A stretch of DNA of 64,000 nucleotides from Macrocystis pyrifera. Taxonomy: Eukaryota > Sar > Phaeophyceae > Laminariales > Laminariaceae. The DNA lies in NCBI GenBank assembly GCA_031763025.1, contig JASSKH010000021.1, forward strand, positions 7,458,611-7,522,610. Reading direction: 5' to 3'. Below are positions 1-11,089 of this stretch, piece by piece (the first letter of the stretch is position 1; the number at the start of each line of letters is the position of its first letter). The notes under the pieces were generated by a model. It was not told the origin of the DNA. It did not search any database and saw nothing but the letters and a program-made list of their open reading frames with translations. The position numbers and the translations under genes are program-made.

Positions 1-253
1 CATACATACTTACCCCAAGCATGAGCCAAAAGGGACGCGCAAGGGGAAAGATACGAGAAGGAAAAAGGGGACTATGCATCCCGGTGAACACTTAACTAAG
101 TAAAAAGAGCAATAGTGAGTGGGCCAAAATACGCTCGTCACCCACCCACTATGTAGTACTTCTTTCATAAGGATAAGAAGGGAAAAAAATCAAAATGCAT
201 ACCGAACGGCCGCAGCAGTTGGCGGTACGAGTAGCAAAGAAACGTCCAACCTA

Positions 254-1204
254 TTAGTCGGCCTGGTACCTTGCTACCCTATCTGCGGTCTCTCTGCTAC
301 TCTCTTCTACCGCGGTTTCCCTTCTACTCCTCCTGTTCCCCGCCCTGCCCCTATACACTTGTACGGTGTTCCCTCTACCCCTCCTGCTGTTACCCCTCCC
401 CCCATTCCCTCTAACACTACCTGCAGCGGATGCACGGCGCTGTCTACTCAGCTTTGCCTCAGCCTCGTGCCACCTGCCCATGAACTGTTCAGCTGCTTTG
501 AGGATTCCCCGGTACCACTTTCCCGTCTGTTTTGCTGCAGTGGGCCACAGTGCGGTCCCAACTCCAAAGACTAAGGGGGAGTCTTCCGTTGATCCCTCTG
601 TGGCTTTGAACACTCTAAGGTCCTCAGCAATTGCCCTAGGCCAAGTCTTAGGCTGCCCGCCTGGTTTCGGGCTCCCCCCACCAGCGATCGTCCCGAACAT
701 CAACCGACTGGGCAATCGCCCCTCGTGTTGCCGCACCACAGCCCCCGCAAAGAAGAGTCGCCGTTTACGGATGGTCGTTTCGATACTTTCGCATCGTGTT
801 ATCCTGAGCGCCTTCGCATACGAGAGGGTGGTGTGGTCGGTGCGTAGTCGGCGCTGGAAACCAATGACTCGCAGAAGGACTTCGTGGTGGGCTGATCGAA
901 GCTTGGCGAAGTGGTCCGCATTGAGGGTCCACGTCACGCAACCGTACAGCAAGGTCTCAATCACCTCGGCCTTCAGCATCCGGACTTTCAGACTAAGCGG
1001 TGCGTTCGTCCTATCGTACAGTTCCGGACCATACCGTTTGAGGCATGCCCGCATCAGACGGATTCTGTACGCACGGTGGAACAATACCCGCGGTACGGGG
1101 TAAACATCTGTGCAATACCCCGTCAGCCTGTGCGTGACGTCAGCCCCACGAACCACACTTGAAGCGTGCCTCGACGGCCACACAGAGAGAGTCACACACA
1201 CCAA
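254..1204 (-). mobile_element. Non-LTR (LINE-type) retrotransposon, C-terminal part of reverse transcriptase ORF
   Basis: A 316-codon open frame on the minus strand resembles the region after the catalytic core of LINE-type reverse transcriptases. Visible family hallmarks are ELYDRTNAPLSLKVRMLKAE, then ETLLYGCVTWTL, then RVIGFQRRLRTDHTTLSYAK and ETTIRKRRLFFAGAVVR. These correspond to the 'K-x-LYG-x-W-L ... R-x-L-x-I' stretch common in such proteins. The catalytic palm with its [FY]xDD motif would lie upstream, above position 1204, but is absent there: a different ORF begins on the other strand at 1246. The copy is therefore 5'-truncated, as is usual for LINEs. The tail of the frame (below about 550) is low in recognisable motifs and rich in Arg and Ser. 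Plus-strand ORFs over the same bases are shadows. Confidence 0.8.
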
Positions 1205-1245
1205 AATCCTGTGTGCGTCTGTGTGAAGCTGGATTGTGAGGGAAC

Positions 1246-1842
1246 ATGAGTGCTACTGCGGACCCCAGCGGTTCCTCCACGCCGCAAGACACGGGTGAGG
1301 CAGGCGTAGTTCAAGAAGGTGAAGGCGGCGAGGGCGAGACACAAGGAGGCACGTCAGAGGGAGGCGGAGGTGGCGAGAGCAAGGAGCAGGAAGGCTCGAA
1401 CGACGTACAGATGGTCGATGGAAGCACAGGCGTGCCCGTAATCAAACCGGCGGTAGTCTACACGAAGCAAGGGGACGTGGTGGAGGTGGCCCAGAACATA
1501 GTCATTGCGGTCGATGGATTCCGAGCGCCGGATGGTTTTGTGAGAAAAGGCTCTCGCGAGCAGTCGTACATGTACTCGCTGGGAGCATACGTCGAGCAGA
1601 GCGGAGGCGCCAACCACAAGTTCTTCTGCATGGCAAGCTCAGATTGCCGCAGGAAGAAGCGGGTGGTCCCATGCAAAAAGGGAGACCGCAGCAACGTCAA
1701 CACGCACCTCAAGGGCGCGCACGGCCTCCAGGGGAAGGCAGGAGTGGACAAGGACAACAAGAAAAGGCAAATGCATACAAGCATCAACGGACGCGATTTT
1801 TATTTTTTGTTGTTTTGTTCGTGTGTTGCAGAGCCCGCGTGA
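1246..1842 (+). CDS. BED-type zinc-finger protein, probable hAT-like transposase N-terminal fragment
   Basis: This is a 198-codon ORF. Residues 1-65 are acidic and Gly/Glu-rich low complexity. Around residues 115-160 there is a probable BED finger: FFCMASSDCRR supplies two Cys, and NVNTHLKGAHG supplies the N-x-x-x-H-L-x-x-x-H pattern. BED fingers are typical of hAT-family transposases and of host proteins derived from them. The catalytic and dimerisation parts of a transposase are not seen downstream. Instead the frame ends in a T-rich stretch that finishes with an acceptor-like 'gtgttgcag' near 1831, so the frame may really splice out near 1790. A dense field of short palindromic repeats begins about 70 bp downstream. 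The protein could also be a domesticated DNA-binding gene. Confidence 0.5.
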   Translation: MSATADPSGSSTPQDTGEAGVVQEGEGGEGETQGGTSEGGGGGESKEQEGSNDVQMVDGSTGVPVIKPAVVYTKQGDVVEVAQNIVIAVDGFRAPDGFVRKGSREQSYMYSLGAYVEQSGGANHKFFCMASSDCRRKKRVVPCKKGDRSNVNTHLKGAHGLQGKAGVDKDNKKRQMHTSINGRDFYFLLFCSCVAEPA

Positions 1843-1910
1843 CTCTACCGTTCGCCTTGAACTATTACAAGTACGCCAACTTGCCAGGCAAGTGGTCTAT
1901 GGAGTAACCG

Positions 1911-2356
1911 GGGGTACCCTCGCTCTGTAGGTACCTACAGACGCGCCTACACGCTCTACAGACGTCGCTCTGTAGGTACCCTACAGATGTCTCTGTGGGT
2001 CCTTACTGTAGGTACCCTACAGACGAGCTCTGTGACGCTCCACCACAATACCCTATTTCCCTGTGAAGTTCTGTAGCATTTCCATACCCTACAGAGATTG
2101 TCTGTGAAGTTCTGTGACACATTGATACCCTACAGAGAACTTCTGTGATGTCTGTAACAAATCCCATACCCTACAGAACATTCTCTGTGACCCTCCACCG
2201 CAATACCCTATTTCTCTGTGAGGTTTTGTAGCATTTCCATACCCTACAGAGAATATCTGTGACGATCCGTAACACTTTCATACCCTACAGAGAACTTCTG
2301 TGACCTCTGTAACAAATCCAATACCCTACAGAGAATACCCGTACCCTACAGAACAC
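1911..2356. repeat. Clustered palindromic repeats (CATACCCTACAGAGA / TCTGTAGGGTATG)
   Basis: The motif ATACCCTACAGA and its reverse complement recur about every 50 bp. Early copies are fused head to head as palindromes (CTGTAGGTACCCTACAGA). Superimposed is a higher-order period of about 155 bp: the block beginning CTCCACCACAATACCCTA near 2039 recurs near 2194. The cluster follows a BED-finger ORF; hAT transposons carry subterminal transposase-binding repeats of this kind, but that link is inference. Confidence 0.7.
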
Positions 2357-2359
2357 ACC

Positions 2360-4950
2360 CTTGTTTTTAAAAATATTTTTCTTGAGTCGTGGGGGAGCGG
2401 TTTTCTTCCCCTCGGTCAGATACCTGCGTCGCAGCTTCCTGCAATCCCCTAAGCATCTCGACCCCACCATTGTACCGCCTCTCTCTCACTACTATGATAC
2501 CGGCCGAGTTCCTCACTATTTCGGCCTACAATTGTCTCGGATGCCCAAGCCTCCGAATGGTACGGTACCATTCGACTCCTCCGAACTAGCTCACGTGAGA
2601 AACAATAACAAAGTACTGCGGAACCCCAGCTAGTTGTGCCCCACCCCCCGCCCTTCGAAAGAAAAAATGGGGAGGGTAGGACGGCAGGAAAAGGGGCACA
2701 AATCGCTGGCTTGGCTGACCAACCCAGCGACTACTCCACGTCTGCTGACGCTCGCAGCAGGAACCTAGTGTTTGCTTGCGCCCAACGTGGACGTAGTGGC
2801 CTGCACATGATGCCTTTCTCGAAATGAATGGCTACGTGCGGGCCCCTTGGAGGACCACACCCAACTTTTCTGCCATCTCTCTTCGCACAAACAGAGCCTC
2901 GGCACATGCATCATTATTTCGCGAAGCACATGGAAAACAAACACGACTATGTACTGTATGTAAACTTTGTGTGGATTGCGGCAGGCGCAAAGCAGACAGT
3001 TATACTACTGTAGCTATCATCATACATTCCTCGATGCCGCAATCTGTGACCCCAGAATGTGTATCTTTCTAAGATGAATCAGGACGGACGCAGGGTGCAA
3101 TGATACCTTTGGGTTGAAATATGATATAATAGGTCTAAACTAAGTCAATCCACAGCATACCCATGCGAGCCAGTAGTCCCTGCACCCGGAATGATGGTCT
3201 AAAATGTTGTAGAGTTCACAGTTCAGGGTTCAGCAAAGTATATCGATAGATTCCTTTTCCCAGCATTGTTCGGACAGCTGTCTTCGGGAGCCCCTTCGAT
3301 GGATAGCTTTCACAATATATTGCGGTCGACAATGGCTATCGATAGACACTTCACACAACCCATGGTGACAGGCGATGAACATTGATTGACACAGGGCACA
3401 ATGCATTGTGGTGGTCAATACCTATATACTGACAACCGTATCGCCAGTCTATGACCCCGCATACAGTGTGCACTATGACTACGTATTACGACATCCCGCT
3501 CAGCTGTGTACGTCGTACATGGCCAGAAGGGGTTAAGAAGCCACTCCATGATCTCTGGTGTAAAGGGTATGGGAGGATGGGCAGGATCGTTATAAGAATA
3601 TGTCTATTGATACAGCAGTAACGTCCAAAGTGCCGCAACGTAACGTGTCAATCGGATCATGATGGGGGAGGGGGGGGGGGGGAGGGGGGGGGGGGGGGGT
3701 TACTCATTTGTTGCTTGCCTTAGTGTTTTGTTTTTTGACCACGCATCCCTTTTGAGACGAGCACCGTATCATGGGGTACATGTTAACACACTGTAGGCAA
3801 GTACCTAAATAAACATAACGTGTGTTAGCAGAGTGCTGCTCTGTGGTGCGTACGATCGCCCATGAATGCAGAGGGTGTACAGATGTCACACTGCAGGTAA
3901 GTTGTTACACCGGGCTGCAGTGTGCTTCGACGTGAGAGATGCCGAGAAAATCCATGAAATATAGTTGCGCGGTGAGAGCAGTCACAAGCTATTCTGAGCT
4001 TTAACGCAAATTGTGTACGAGGTAAATTAAAGAATACACGTAGCATCAGCTTGTGATAATGAAGAGTCCGTCGAACCTCATATGTGCATCCTGCGTATGA
4101 TATACTACATACTTCATACAAGGCTCCGCATGGACGCCGGCATCCATGCTCCGGGAAGGGGAAAGGGGGTTAAGACATCGTTTGGGATATGTTTTTTTTA
4201 GGCTTTACATATAGAATTCATGCAGCTACAAACAAATATGTCAAATGTTGCAAAATTGACGTCTGACGCCGATTGCAAAATCGATGCAAAGCCTTTCTGT
4301 TTGTTTTTCCTTCATATATGTTCTTCCTTCTGGGAATGTTCTTGAGTGGTCAACCTTGAAGCCCATGCTACACTTTGCGGATGCCAAACATGTAGCAGAA
4401 ACAAGATTCAAAATGTACATATGATCCCCGCCCTAACATTTCAATATCTAGAATCGAGAGAATAGCCTCGTTTACTTCATCCAACATCACACCCGTAAAG
4501 CCACAGTACCTACCACAGGAAATAGTCACTACAAAAACACGCCGTGCAGCTCTACCTAGGCTTCACTTGTAATTAGTATTGTATCCAAACTCAGGTATCA
4601 CTGGTCTATTATGAACCAAAATCAGGTACAACTAAAAAGAACTGCAATACACACGTCAGCAACCCTGCATTGGCCAGCCTCACATCGTATCCGTTTGGCT
4701 TGAAACTAGTTAGTTACACCTGGATTTCTCCACTTCGTCCATAGCTTTCAACTGTATTTTCCTGATTTTAGCCAATCAGAGAGGCCACACGTACACTTTT
4801 TTTTTCTTTGTGCATGCTGTCTCCGGTCCCTCGGTAGCGATTCTTATGTATAAACTATATACGTACGTATTTCGGCATACATACGCACGCTAATTTCACT
4901 TGTTCTTTGGGGTGCACGATGTGCTTCAGCAGTTGTGATGATGTGTGCTC
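2360..4950. other. No convincing gene
   Basis: Only short frames without splice support or family motifs were seen on either strand. The stretch holds a G-homopolymer (3666-3700) beside a family E repeat copy (about 3700-3768) and otherwise unremarkable AT-balanced sequence. Confidence 0.5.
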
Positions 4951-4969
4951 TGTTGTTTTCTATCGTCAC

Positions 4970-5302
4970 AGGAGTCATATTACAGCACCGTGGACACAGA
5001 CGGCACTTCATCAGCCCCATCCGGCGTCGAGGTGGTCTTAGGTTTGAAACGGCAACATAGTTTCGGGTCGACATCGAGCAGGCGGTTGCGCGAGGATAGT
5101 CGAGATGCTTCAAAGCAGGCAACGGGGGGGAGGCGCGCCAGAAGAAATATTCCTTGGCGCGCCCGCCGTGGCGAAACAAACGAAGCCTGGTGATCCTCTG
5201 CAGGTCCAAGTCGAACCCGTGGTACCTAGAAAACAAAGCAATTCAGATTTGGCAGGCCTCACGCTCAATGTTCACAAGCGCAAAAAAACAAAATGTTTGT
5301 GA
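4970..5302 (+). CDS. Unidentified coding island, possible terminal exon with a frame break
   Basis: A good acceptor (tgttttctatcgtcacag, ending at 4970) opens a Ser/Arg-rich frame (ESYYSTVDTDGTSSAPSG...) that reads to a stop at 5193. From 5105 a second frame (APEEIFLGAPAVAKQTKPG...NVHKRKKTKCL) takes over to a stop at 5302 and looks at least as protein-like. The two overlap at a run of seven G near 5127-5133. A one-base length error or mutation there would join them. No family was recognised and no upstream exon was found. Confidence 0.3.
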
Positions 5303-5439
5303 TTTCTCATGGCCAAGAACACCGCTCGTGGCTTGTGTTTCTGACTTCGTTTCAGTATGTAACTGTTTTTGGCTCAAATAGAACAGGTGTACCTGATTTT
5401 GGTTTTTGCCCTCGGAATATATGTAGCAATCAAACGCGA

Positions 5440-5542
5440 ATACGGGGGACCAAAGTAAGTAGGACCTATGGTACACACAAAAACCTATATATTTACCTAT
5501 TTTTACTGCCAAATTTGGTCCTATTTACTATGGTCCCCCGAA
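5440..5542. mobile_element. Family A MITE copy (TTACGGGG-type terminal inverted repeats)
   Basis: The ends TACGGGGGACCA and TGGTCCCCCG are inverted repeats. The interior carries the family signature GTAC(C)ATAGGTCCTATT / AACCTATATATTTAC, which makes the whole unit nearly self-complementary. This copy has diverged terminal bases. There is no coding capacity. Confidence 0.75.
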
Positions 5543-5559
5543 TAATTAGCATTCTGCCT

Positions 5560-6240
5560 GCGGTGGTACAATGTTTTTACAACGTAGACACCACTATCAA
5601 TCGTCAGCATTCGTCCTTGTAGTTACTTCTTTCTATAAATCGCGATCCGACAACATGGCAGCTTGAGTTACCATGTATAACTGTCCTCACGTCGTCTGAC
5701 GAGGACTGGTCTCGATGACGGTCTTTAGAGATTAAGCACAGAGCTGTTGCCATATACAGCTCGAATTTGGTCGATGATGGTGGTGTGGTGGTGTCGTAGT
5801 TGTATGGGCGCTCCCTGGCCGAGTTAGGTTTATCACGATGAACCGATGAGAGTTCGGCAGCTGGGGGCGAAAGGAGAGTGAGCAGAAAAGGGGGGTGTGC
5901 AAGCACTCCTGCAATTCTAGCCTGTCAGCCTTTCTCGTTGTATCTTACTGCCGTAATCTTACTGTCAATCCAAGTTTCATAGCGGCGCACCTGCTATTCG
6001 CCAGACCGCGACGTATTTGTCAATTGATCGCCAAACCGACATAATGTAGGGCGGCCTAATTAAAAAGATACGCGCACTGCATACACGATGCGCCATATGA
6101 TAAGCCTTATACGATACGACTTTGCCATTAGCACTGCTGTAGAGCATGGACCCAGTAGGAAACTACCGCATCTAAGTGGGGTATGCCATTTATGCGACCC
6201 TTTGAGTGGCAACGGCAGTCCGGCAATCGCGGTACTACCG
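5560..6240. other. No convincing gene
   Basis: Short frames only, none with family motifs or splice support on either strand. Confidence 0.4.
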
Positions 6241-6261
6241 TGCAAACAGTGACTAGTAGGC

Positions 6262-6600
6262 CAAAATGCCGATCCTGGTGAACGGTCAGCAGCGCTTGTT
6301 GAAAGCCATAGAAACTTGACTAAAGTGCCGATCGTGGCTCAGGATCATCAACACTTGTTGGAAGCGATAGAAACTTGTCTAAAGTGCCGATCCTGGCCAA
6401 CGATCGCCAGCACTTGTTGGAAGCCATAGAAACTTGATTAAAGTGCCGATCGTGGCCAAGGATCTCCAGCATATATTGGAAGCATTAGAAACTTGACTAA
6501 AGTGCCGATCATGGCTAACGATCATCAGCACTCGTTGAGCGCGACAGGAACTTGTCAAAAGCGCCAATCATGGTTAACGATCACTAGTACTTGGTGGAAC
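6262..6600. repeat. Tandem array, ~60-bp unit, about six copies
   Basis: The unit reads approximately AAGTGCCGATCGTGGCCAA followed by GATC-CAGCACTTGTTGGAAG and CCATAGAAACTTGACT. Copies start near 6264, 6322, 6382, 6441, 6501 and 6561. The first and last are the most degenerate. The array lies just beyond the eroded 3' side of the copia-like element. Confidence 0.8.
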
Positions 6601-6719
6601 CAACACCGTGTCACGTTAAGACGGGAACAGTACGCGTGCACACCCTTTTGAACGCGACTCTCTTAAGGTGTTGTCCGCGTCGCAGATATTGCGGTGGGTA
6701 ACAATTGCAAGGATAGCAC

Positions 6720-6890
6720 CCACCCCAGGTGAAGATGCTTGGCGACCCCAGCCAGTGACGTACCGGTGATACTGTTTTCGGCATGGCAATCCCAGGCATT
6801 GACACCCCATCCGTCCCAAAATAAGCGATTGCGACCCCAGATGATGACCACCCCGGTGGTCGAGTAATTAATATTGCGACCCCAGGCGAA
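6720..6890. repeat. Degenerate 'GCGACCCCAG' repeats
   Basis: The phrase GCGACCCCAG recurs at about 6738, 6830 and 6875 with loosely similar spacers, suggesting a short decayed tandem array. It has no coding content. Confidence 0.35.
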
Positions 6891-6989
6891 TATTTAAAAC
6901 GCCCCCAGGTACGGAGGAGTCATGTTCCATGAGGTGAAACCGTGCATGGCGAGCTATCCTCGCTCGTAGGTGCCCAGATCCGGATGGCC

Positions 6990-9420
6990 ATCTACACTTT
7001 CTCGTGGTCATGCATACCCCCCGGGCATATTTTGTGGCTCTGGAGTCCAGCACCTCGAACTGTTCGAGTCAATTTCATGACCATGGCAGCCGGTCTTGGC
7101 ATCCGTGGTTGCATGTCTCGGGGCGCGTTTGGCGAAGACATCGCTGTCGATCTTGAAATGGAGGTCAGCCAGTGCAACGTCGAGATCAATCGCAGGTCAA
7201 GCGTGCCCGCATTCTCTTCCTGTCAGTTTGTGTTTGCTCCCAATCCCGCACACCGACGCTAACCTTGTTCTGTAACCGATGCCTGCTTTCTGGGAAAGGC
7301 CTTGGATAATTAGGCGCGCCTCGAGTGTACACTAGTTGATAGCGACAAGGGAGCCTAAGACCTTCTGGTTCCTGGGCGCTCTGGGCAGACGCACTAAGTC
7401 ATAGACTCCATGGTCATTCAGACTTTCCAATGTTCTATCCGTTGCGTCTTCCGTTGCGCCTTCCCACAGCTTGTTTTGCTTGCATCCTCTGGTACGTGAC
7501 GAAGATTTTGATGGCATGCGTCTTCTCCCCAAGTAGGAATTCTTTTATTCAGGGCTACCGGTGCCTTAAGCAAAAACTTTGGGTTTGGGAAGGGGTTCCT
7601 CGTTGTTGTGAGAAAAATCCGCGAGTTTGGTTTGCGGGGGTCCTTTCGTAGACATGAGTTGGTTGACCTCCTCAAGGTAGTTGTTGGTGAGAGCGCTGTT
7701 GACCTTGGGATTGCGGTTGACTGTCGCAGCTGGATCGACCGTTTCAGATGAGGACGCTTACGTTCCATTTTCATCAGATGATGAGGATCCTCGCACCGCG
7801 ACCCTTGATGAAGGTGTTCTTGGCTCAGCGACCCCAGCTGAAGATGCTCCTGCTCTGTCTATGGAAACGCCACTATCACCTTGGATGGTGTTTCGGGTTT
7901 CCCCAGAGCTCACGAAGCCATGGCCATGCCTGGTGTGAAGTTGATGCTTCTAAGCCCTTTTTTGCGCTGATGTCTACGTCGAATGTTCGTAACCCATTGT
8001 CCGCACGCGGTTGCTGTAGCGGCACCACACTGGTGTCCTTCAGCAGAGGAGGGTGTCCCCGGTCGAAGTTGGTGGCAATCGCCCTTGCCATTCCGGCGAA
8101 GAAAGAAAAAATGCGGCACCCAAGTCTTGACGCGATCGGGATGTGGAAGTTTGCTCTATATGCACCTCGATGTTCTTGTCATTGATAGTGCCGGAGAAAG
8201 CACCGGCGGCAGTCCCAAGGGGCCCCCGCTGGCCAGCTGCTGTGATTTTCTTCAGATTGATGGCGACCTAGAGCCCAGCAAGATGCTTTTCATTCCCGGA
8301 ATATGTCGACCAGGAAGTGTTCCGTTGCTCCGATGTCGACCAGCATGGCCATCGTGTTGTTGTCGGCCTGAAAAGACCGACCACAAGACGCCATGCAACA
8401 AGCGTCAGTTTCAGAGTCAGTGCTACTGTAGAGTAAATGCCGATTATGTCCGCGGAGTAAGCGCCCTCTTTCTGCGGGCAGGTTGGTCTCTGCTTGCGGC
8501 AGTCCACATCACTGTGAGTAGTGGGGTTGTGGAGTGAGCACCGCGTTTGTCCGGCACCGTCGCCAGATTCTCGTTTGCTCTTGTTGCCCTGGCCACCCCT
8601 TCTGCAGTCCTCATTGGGGTATGTCGTTGTTTCGACCGTCCTCGTCGCTGATACCGCTGCTGTTGAGGGGTGAGGGACAATCGTAGCTGTAGAGTCCTAA
8701 AACTTTGCAGTTATATCAGGTCGTGTCACTGAGGCCGGGGGCGGACTGTGGTGCCATAGCTATGCCATATCCAGCGATTCTGCCCTAGGTCGCCTCCCGG
8801 TGCGACAGATTGTCGAGGGACATATTGGGCATCCTTTTCTCGATCTACGCCAGGTCGAAAGTAGCGTCGCGGTACGTTGCAAATCGCACGTCCTTGTATC
8901 TTCTTCGGTCGTCTCTTGAATGAGGATGCTCTTGTCTTGAATATCCTCTCGGTAACAAGCTCTCCCATGCGTTTCAGTTCGTCTCGCAGGAAGCCGGCTT
9001 CCTGGAAGTAGGTGGTTGGGCCTTGTCCGGGGCGCATTTTGATGGTCGCCAGTTTTTTAGCATAGAATAGGCACGGGTAGCTATCATGGCTTTCGTAGCA
9101 CTGCCAAAAGGCACCGCCATGGTCCGCCTTATGGCGGGTCGCCTCATCTAGACAACGCCATGAAAGCCTTGGGGGCGTATTTCCGCTGCTTCCTGCTGCT
9201 GTTGTTGTTGGACTTGATACTCTCCTCCCGTTCGTTCTTTTCACACTGTCAAGTACATTTTGCGATATCACAGCTGCAAGTAGTATCACACGATGCCGGG
9301 GTGGTCCAACTTCAACGGTTCAACCCGGACGGGTCCCTGATTCACCGCCGTCCAGCTCGCCACATGCACGGATTGCATGCATCGCCTCTATCATCGCGTG
9401 TCGGTTCGTCTCCAAGCACA
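6990..9420 (-). mobile_element. Degenerate Ty1/copia LTR-retrotransposon, gag to RT
   Basis: Read on the minus strand from high to low coordinates, recognisable pieces occur in copia order. A gag-like block lies in the ORF 8726-9289 (KKLATIKMRPGQGPTTYFQEA...ELKRMGELVTERIF, the usual helical copia gag pattern). The aspartic-protease signature LVDIGATEHF follows at about 8300-8390. The start of the reverse transcriptase (VYDLVRLP...KVLGS) lies at about 7340-7410. A later RT piece at about 7010-7200 has DVALADLHFKIDSDVF, equivalent to the 'DV-TAFL-A-L-EDVF' block. The pieces lie in different frames with stops between them, so the copy is dead. No convincing integrase core or intact LTR pair was seen. 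Confidence 0.8.
8726..9289 (-). pseudogene. copia gag-like ORF remnant
   Basis: A 187-codon frame whose residues 60-125 (ADHGGAFWQCYES through GELVTERIF) match the general layout of copia gag: a Trp-containing helix, then L-x-x-I-x-M-R-x-G-Q-x-x-x-x-Y-F, then E-L-x-x-M-G. The usual zinc knuckle CX2CX4HX4C is not visible in frame. Downstream protease and RT fragments lie in other frames, so this is a fossil, not a host gene. Confidence 0.65.
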
Positions 9421-9524
9421 AGTGCCTAGAAAAGATGATCGCGAGTCATGGAAATTGATCGCTGGTGGTGGAGATATTTATTTCGGGTGAGGTCGCACAG
9501 CAGTAATTGTGTACCAGAAGGGGT

Positions 9525-9869
9525 TTAGATTGTATGGCCATGGGATTTCGCGTAGATCTGCCCGTGCAGGCGAAGCTCGCATCTAGAACCGTTCCAAGCA
9601 CAACCATCGCATGGCACACCAACCAAGTACTCGTAGGCCTCTGCGTTAGGGCTATAGGGTGAGGGTTCCGTGTCGGGGTGATGGCCGCAGCCAACACACT
9701 TCTCGCCGCAGGCAAAGAATCCCCTGCTATCTCGTGACAAAACCCTGCCCCCCGTTGGAACCGCATTTTGTGCGAGCACATCTGCCTGACGAACTTCGCA
9801 CGCGCGCTTAGAATTACGCCACAGGTGGGTTTTGGGTGTATGCCGTATAGCGGGGAGAAAAAAAAGCAA
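9525..9869 (-). other. ORF with Cys-rich motif, unidentified
   Basis: A 114-codon minus-strand frame has two Cys clusters about 30 residues apart: CGEKCVGCGHH, then CDGCAWNGSRC. This could be a zinc-binding segment. It lies just upstream, in the same orientation, of the decayed copia gag, where a 5' LTR or leader would be expected. It could belong to that element or to another one. The family is not recognised and it may be chance. Confidence 0.25.
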
Positions 9870-10054
9870 TAAAAATGCCTATTAACAGTCATCATGGATG
9901 TGGCGGAAAACCTGCCGACACCGTTCGTGAAATCCAATGCGTCCCTTGTCCTGCAACAGCATTTGGTATAATAGTCACCCTCTTCGTCCACGATGCACTG
10001 CTCAGCTTGTGCGTTTTCCCCTTCTATGTGTAAGCCCACCGTCACCTTGATTGA

Positions 10055-11080
10055 GTGAGGTGCTTCCTCGATTGGGAAGATCCTTTTTTTTTCTTCTTTT
10101 TGGTCACTGGGGGGTTGTCTTCACATCAGCGTCTCTTGTTGTGCCCATCTCCTCTCGCAAGTTGTCGCACATTCCCCTCACACTATCCCCCACGCTGCTT
10201 CAGCAAATGTGTTAGCCTGCGCATGAATTGTCGTGTGCCCGACATGCGCAAAAAGATGCATCATGCCTAATGCATGGCATGGATGAATGGCACCGGCTCG
10301 CCCACAAGCAAAACGCCGCTCAAAATTCAAAATTCAACGTACTTTAAAAAGTTTTAAAAGGTTTCATCACCTTGCTGAGGCTTCATGGGGTAGGGACGTT
10401 TAACATCATCTCAGGCGCTGTTTTTGTCCTTTGTCCTGTCCCGCTGCCCGTGTTGCCCAGGCCACCACAGGCACATACCCACCACCGTACCGGTACACAC
10501 AAGAGAAGCGGTCGGAGCTATTGCCAGCGATGGAGCCTAGAGAGCCATCGAGACCTCAGGAGGATATGGATAAGGAATACACGTAAGCGCCAGCGGGGAC
10601 ATCCCCGCGTACGTTTCGTAAGTGCCTCGTAATGTTTGAGCTCGTTCTCGAAACAATCACACACAGACACGCTGCCATTACAGCAGGGTGACAACGAGCG
10701 CCTTGAAAAATGCCAATACTATATACGAGTATGCTTAGAGTATGATTTTTGCTATAGAGCTGTGGTTGGGGGTCGAGAGAAGAAGTACCTTCTCGTTTCA
10801 CACCTAGCTGCGGAATGACGTACTAAACGTCCAGAAATATAAGGAATGTTTTGTCATTATTATTAAAATATAAAGGTCATTAAATCCCGGACATCGAATG
10901 GTAGGGCTTCCGAGGACCTCGACTGGCAATCCACCAGGTACGGGTATGTATTACTTGGCGACAACAGCGCGAGTACCTGGGAGCATGTGGGTGTTCTTTC
11001 TACTCGTCGACTTCCAGCACACCCAATGTCCGTGCCGATCTTCAATCCTAGAGAGGCACAATCTCTCTGTGGTCGCAAAA
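10055..11080. other. No convincing gene
   Basis: No frame with family motifs or good splice context was found. The sequence is composed of T-rich patches and short frames only. Confidence 0.4.
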
Positions 11081-11089
11081 TGAGCTGTG

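Noticed and set aside
366-1103. 245-codon plus-strand ORF
   Set aside because: Antisense shadow of the LINE reverse-transcriptase frame, which has clear family motifs.
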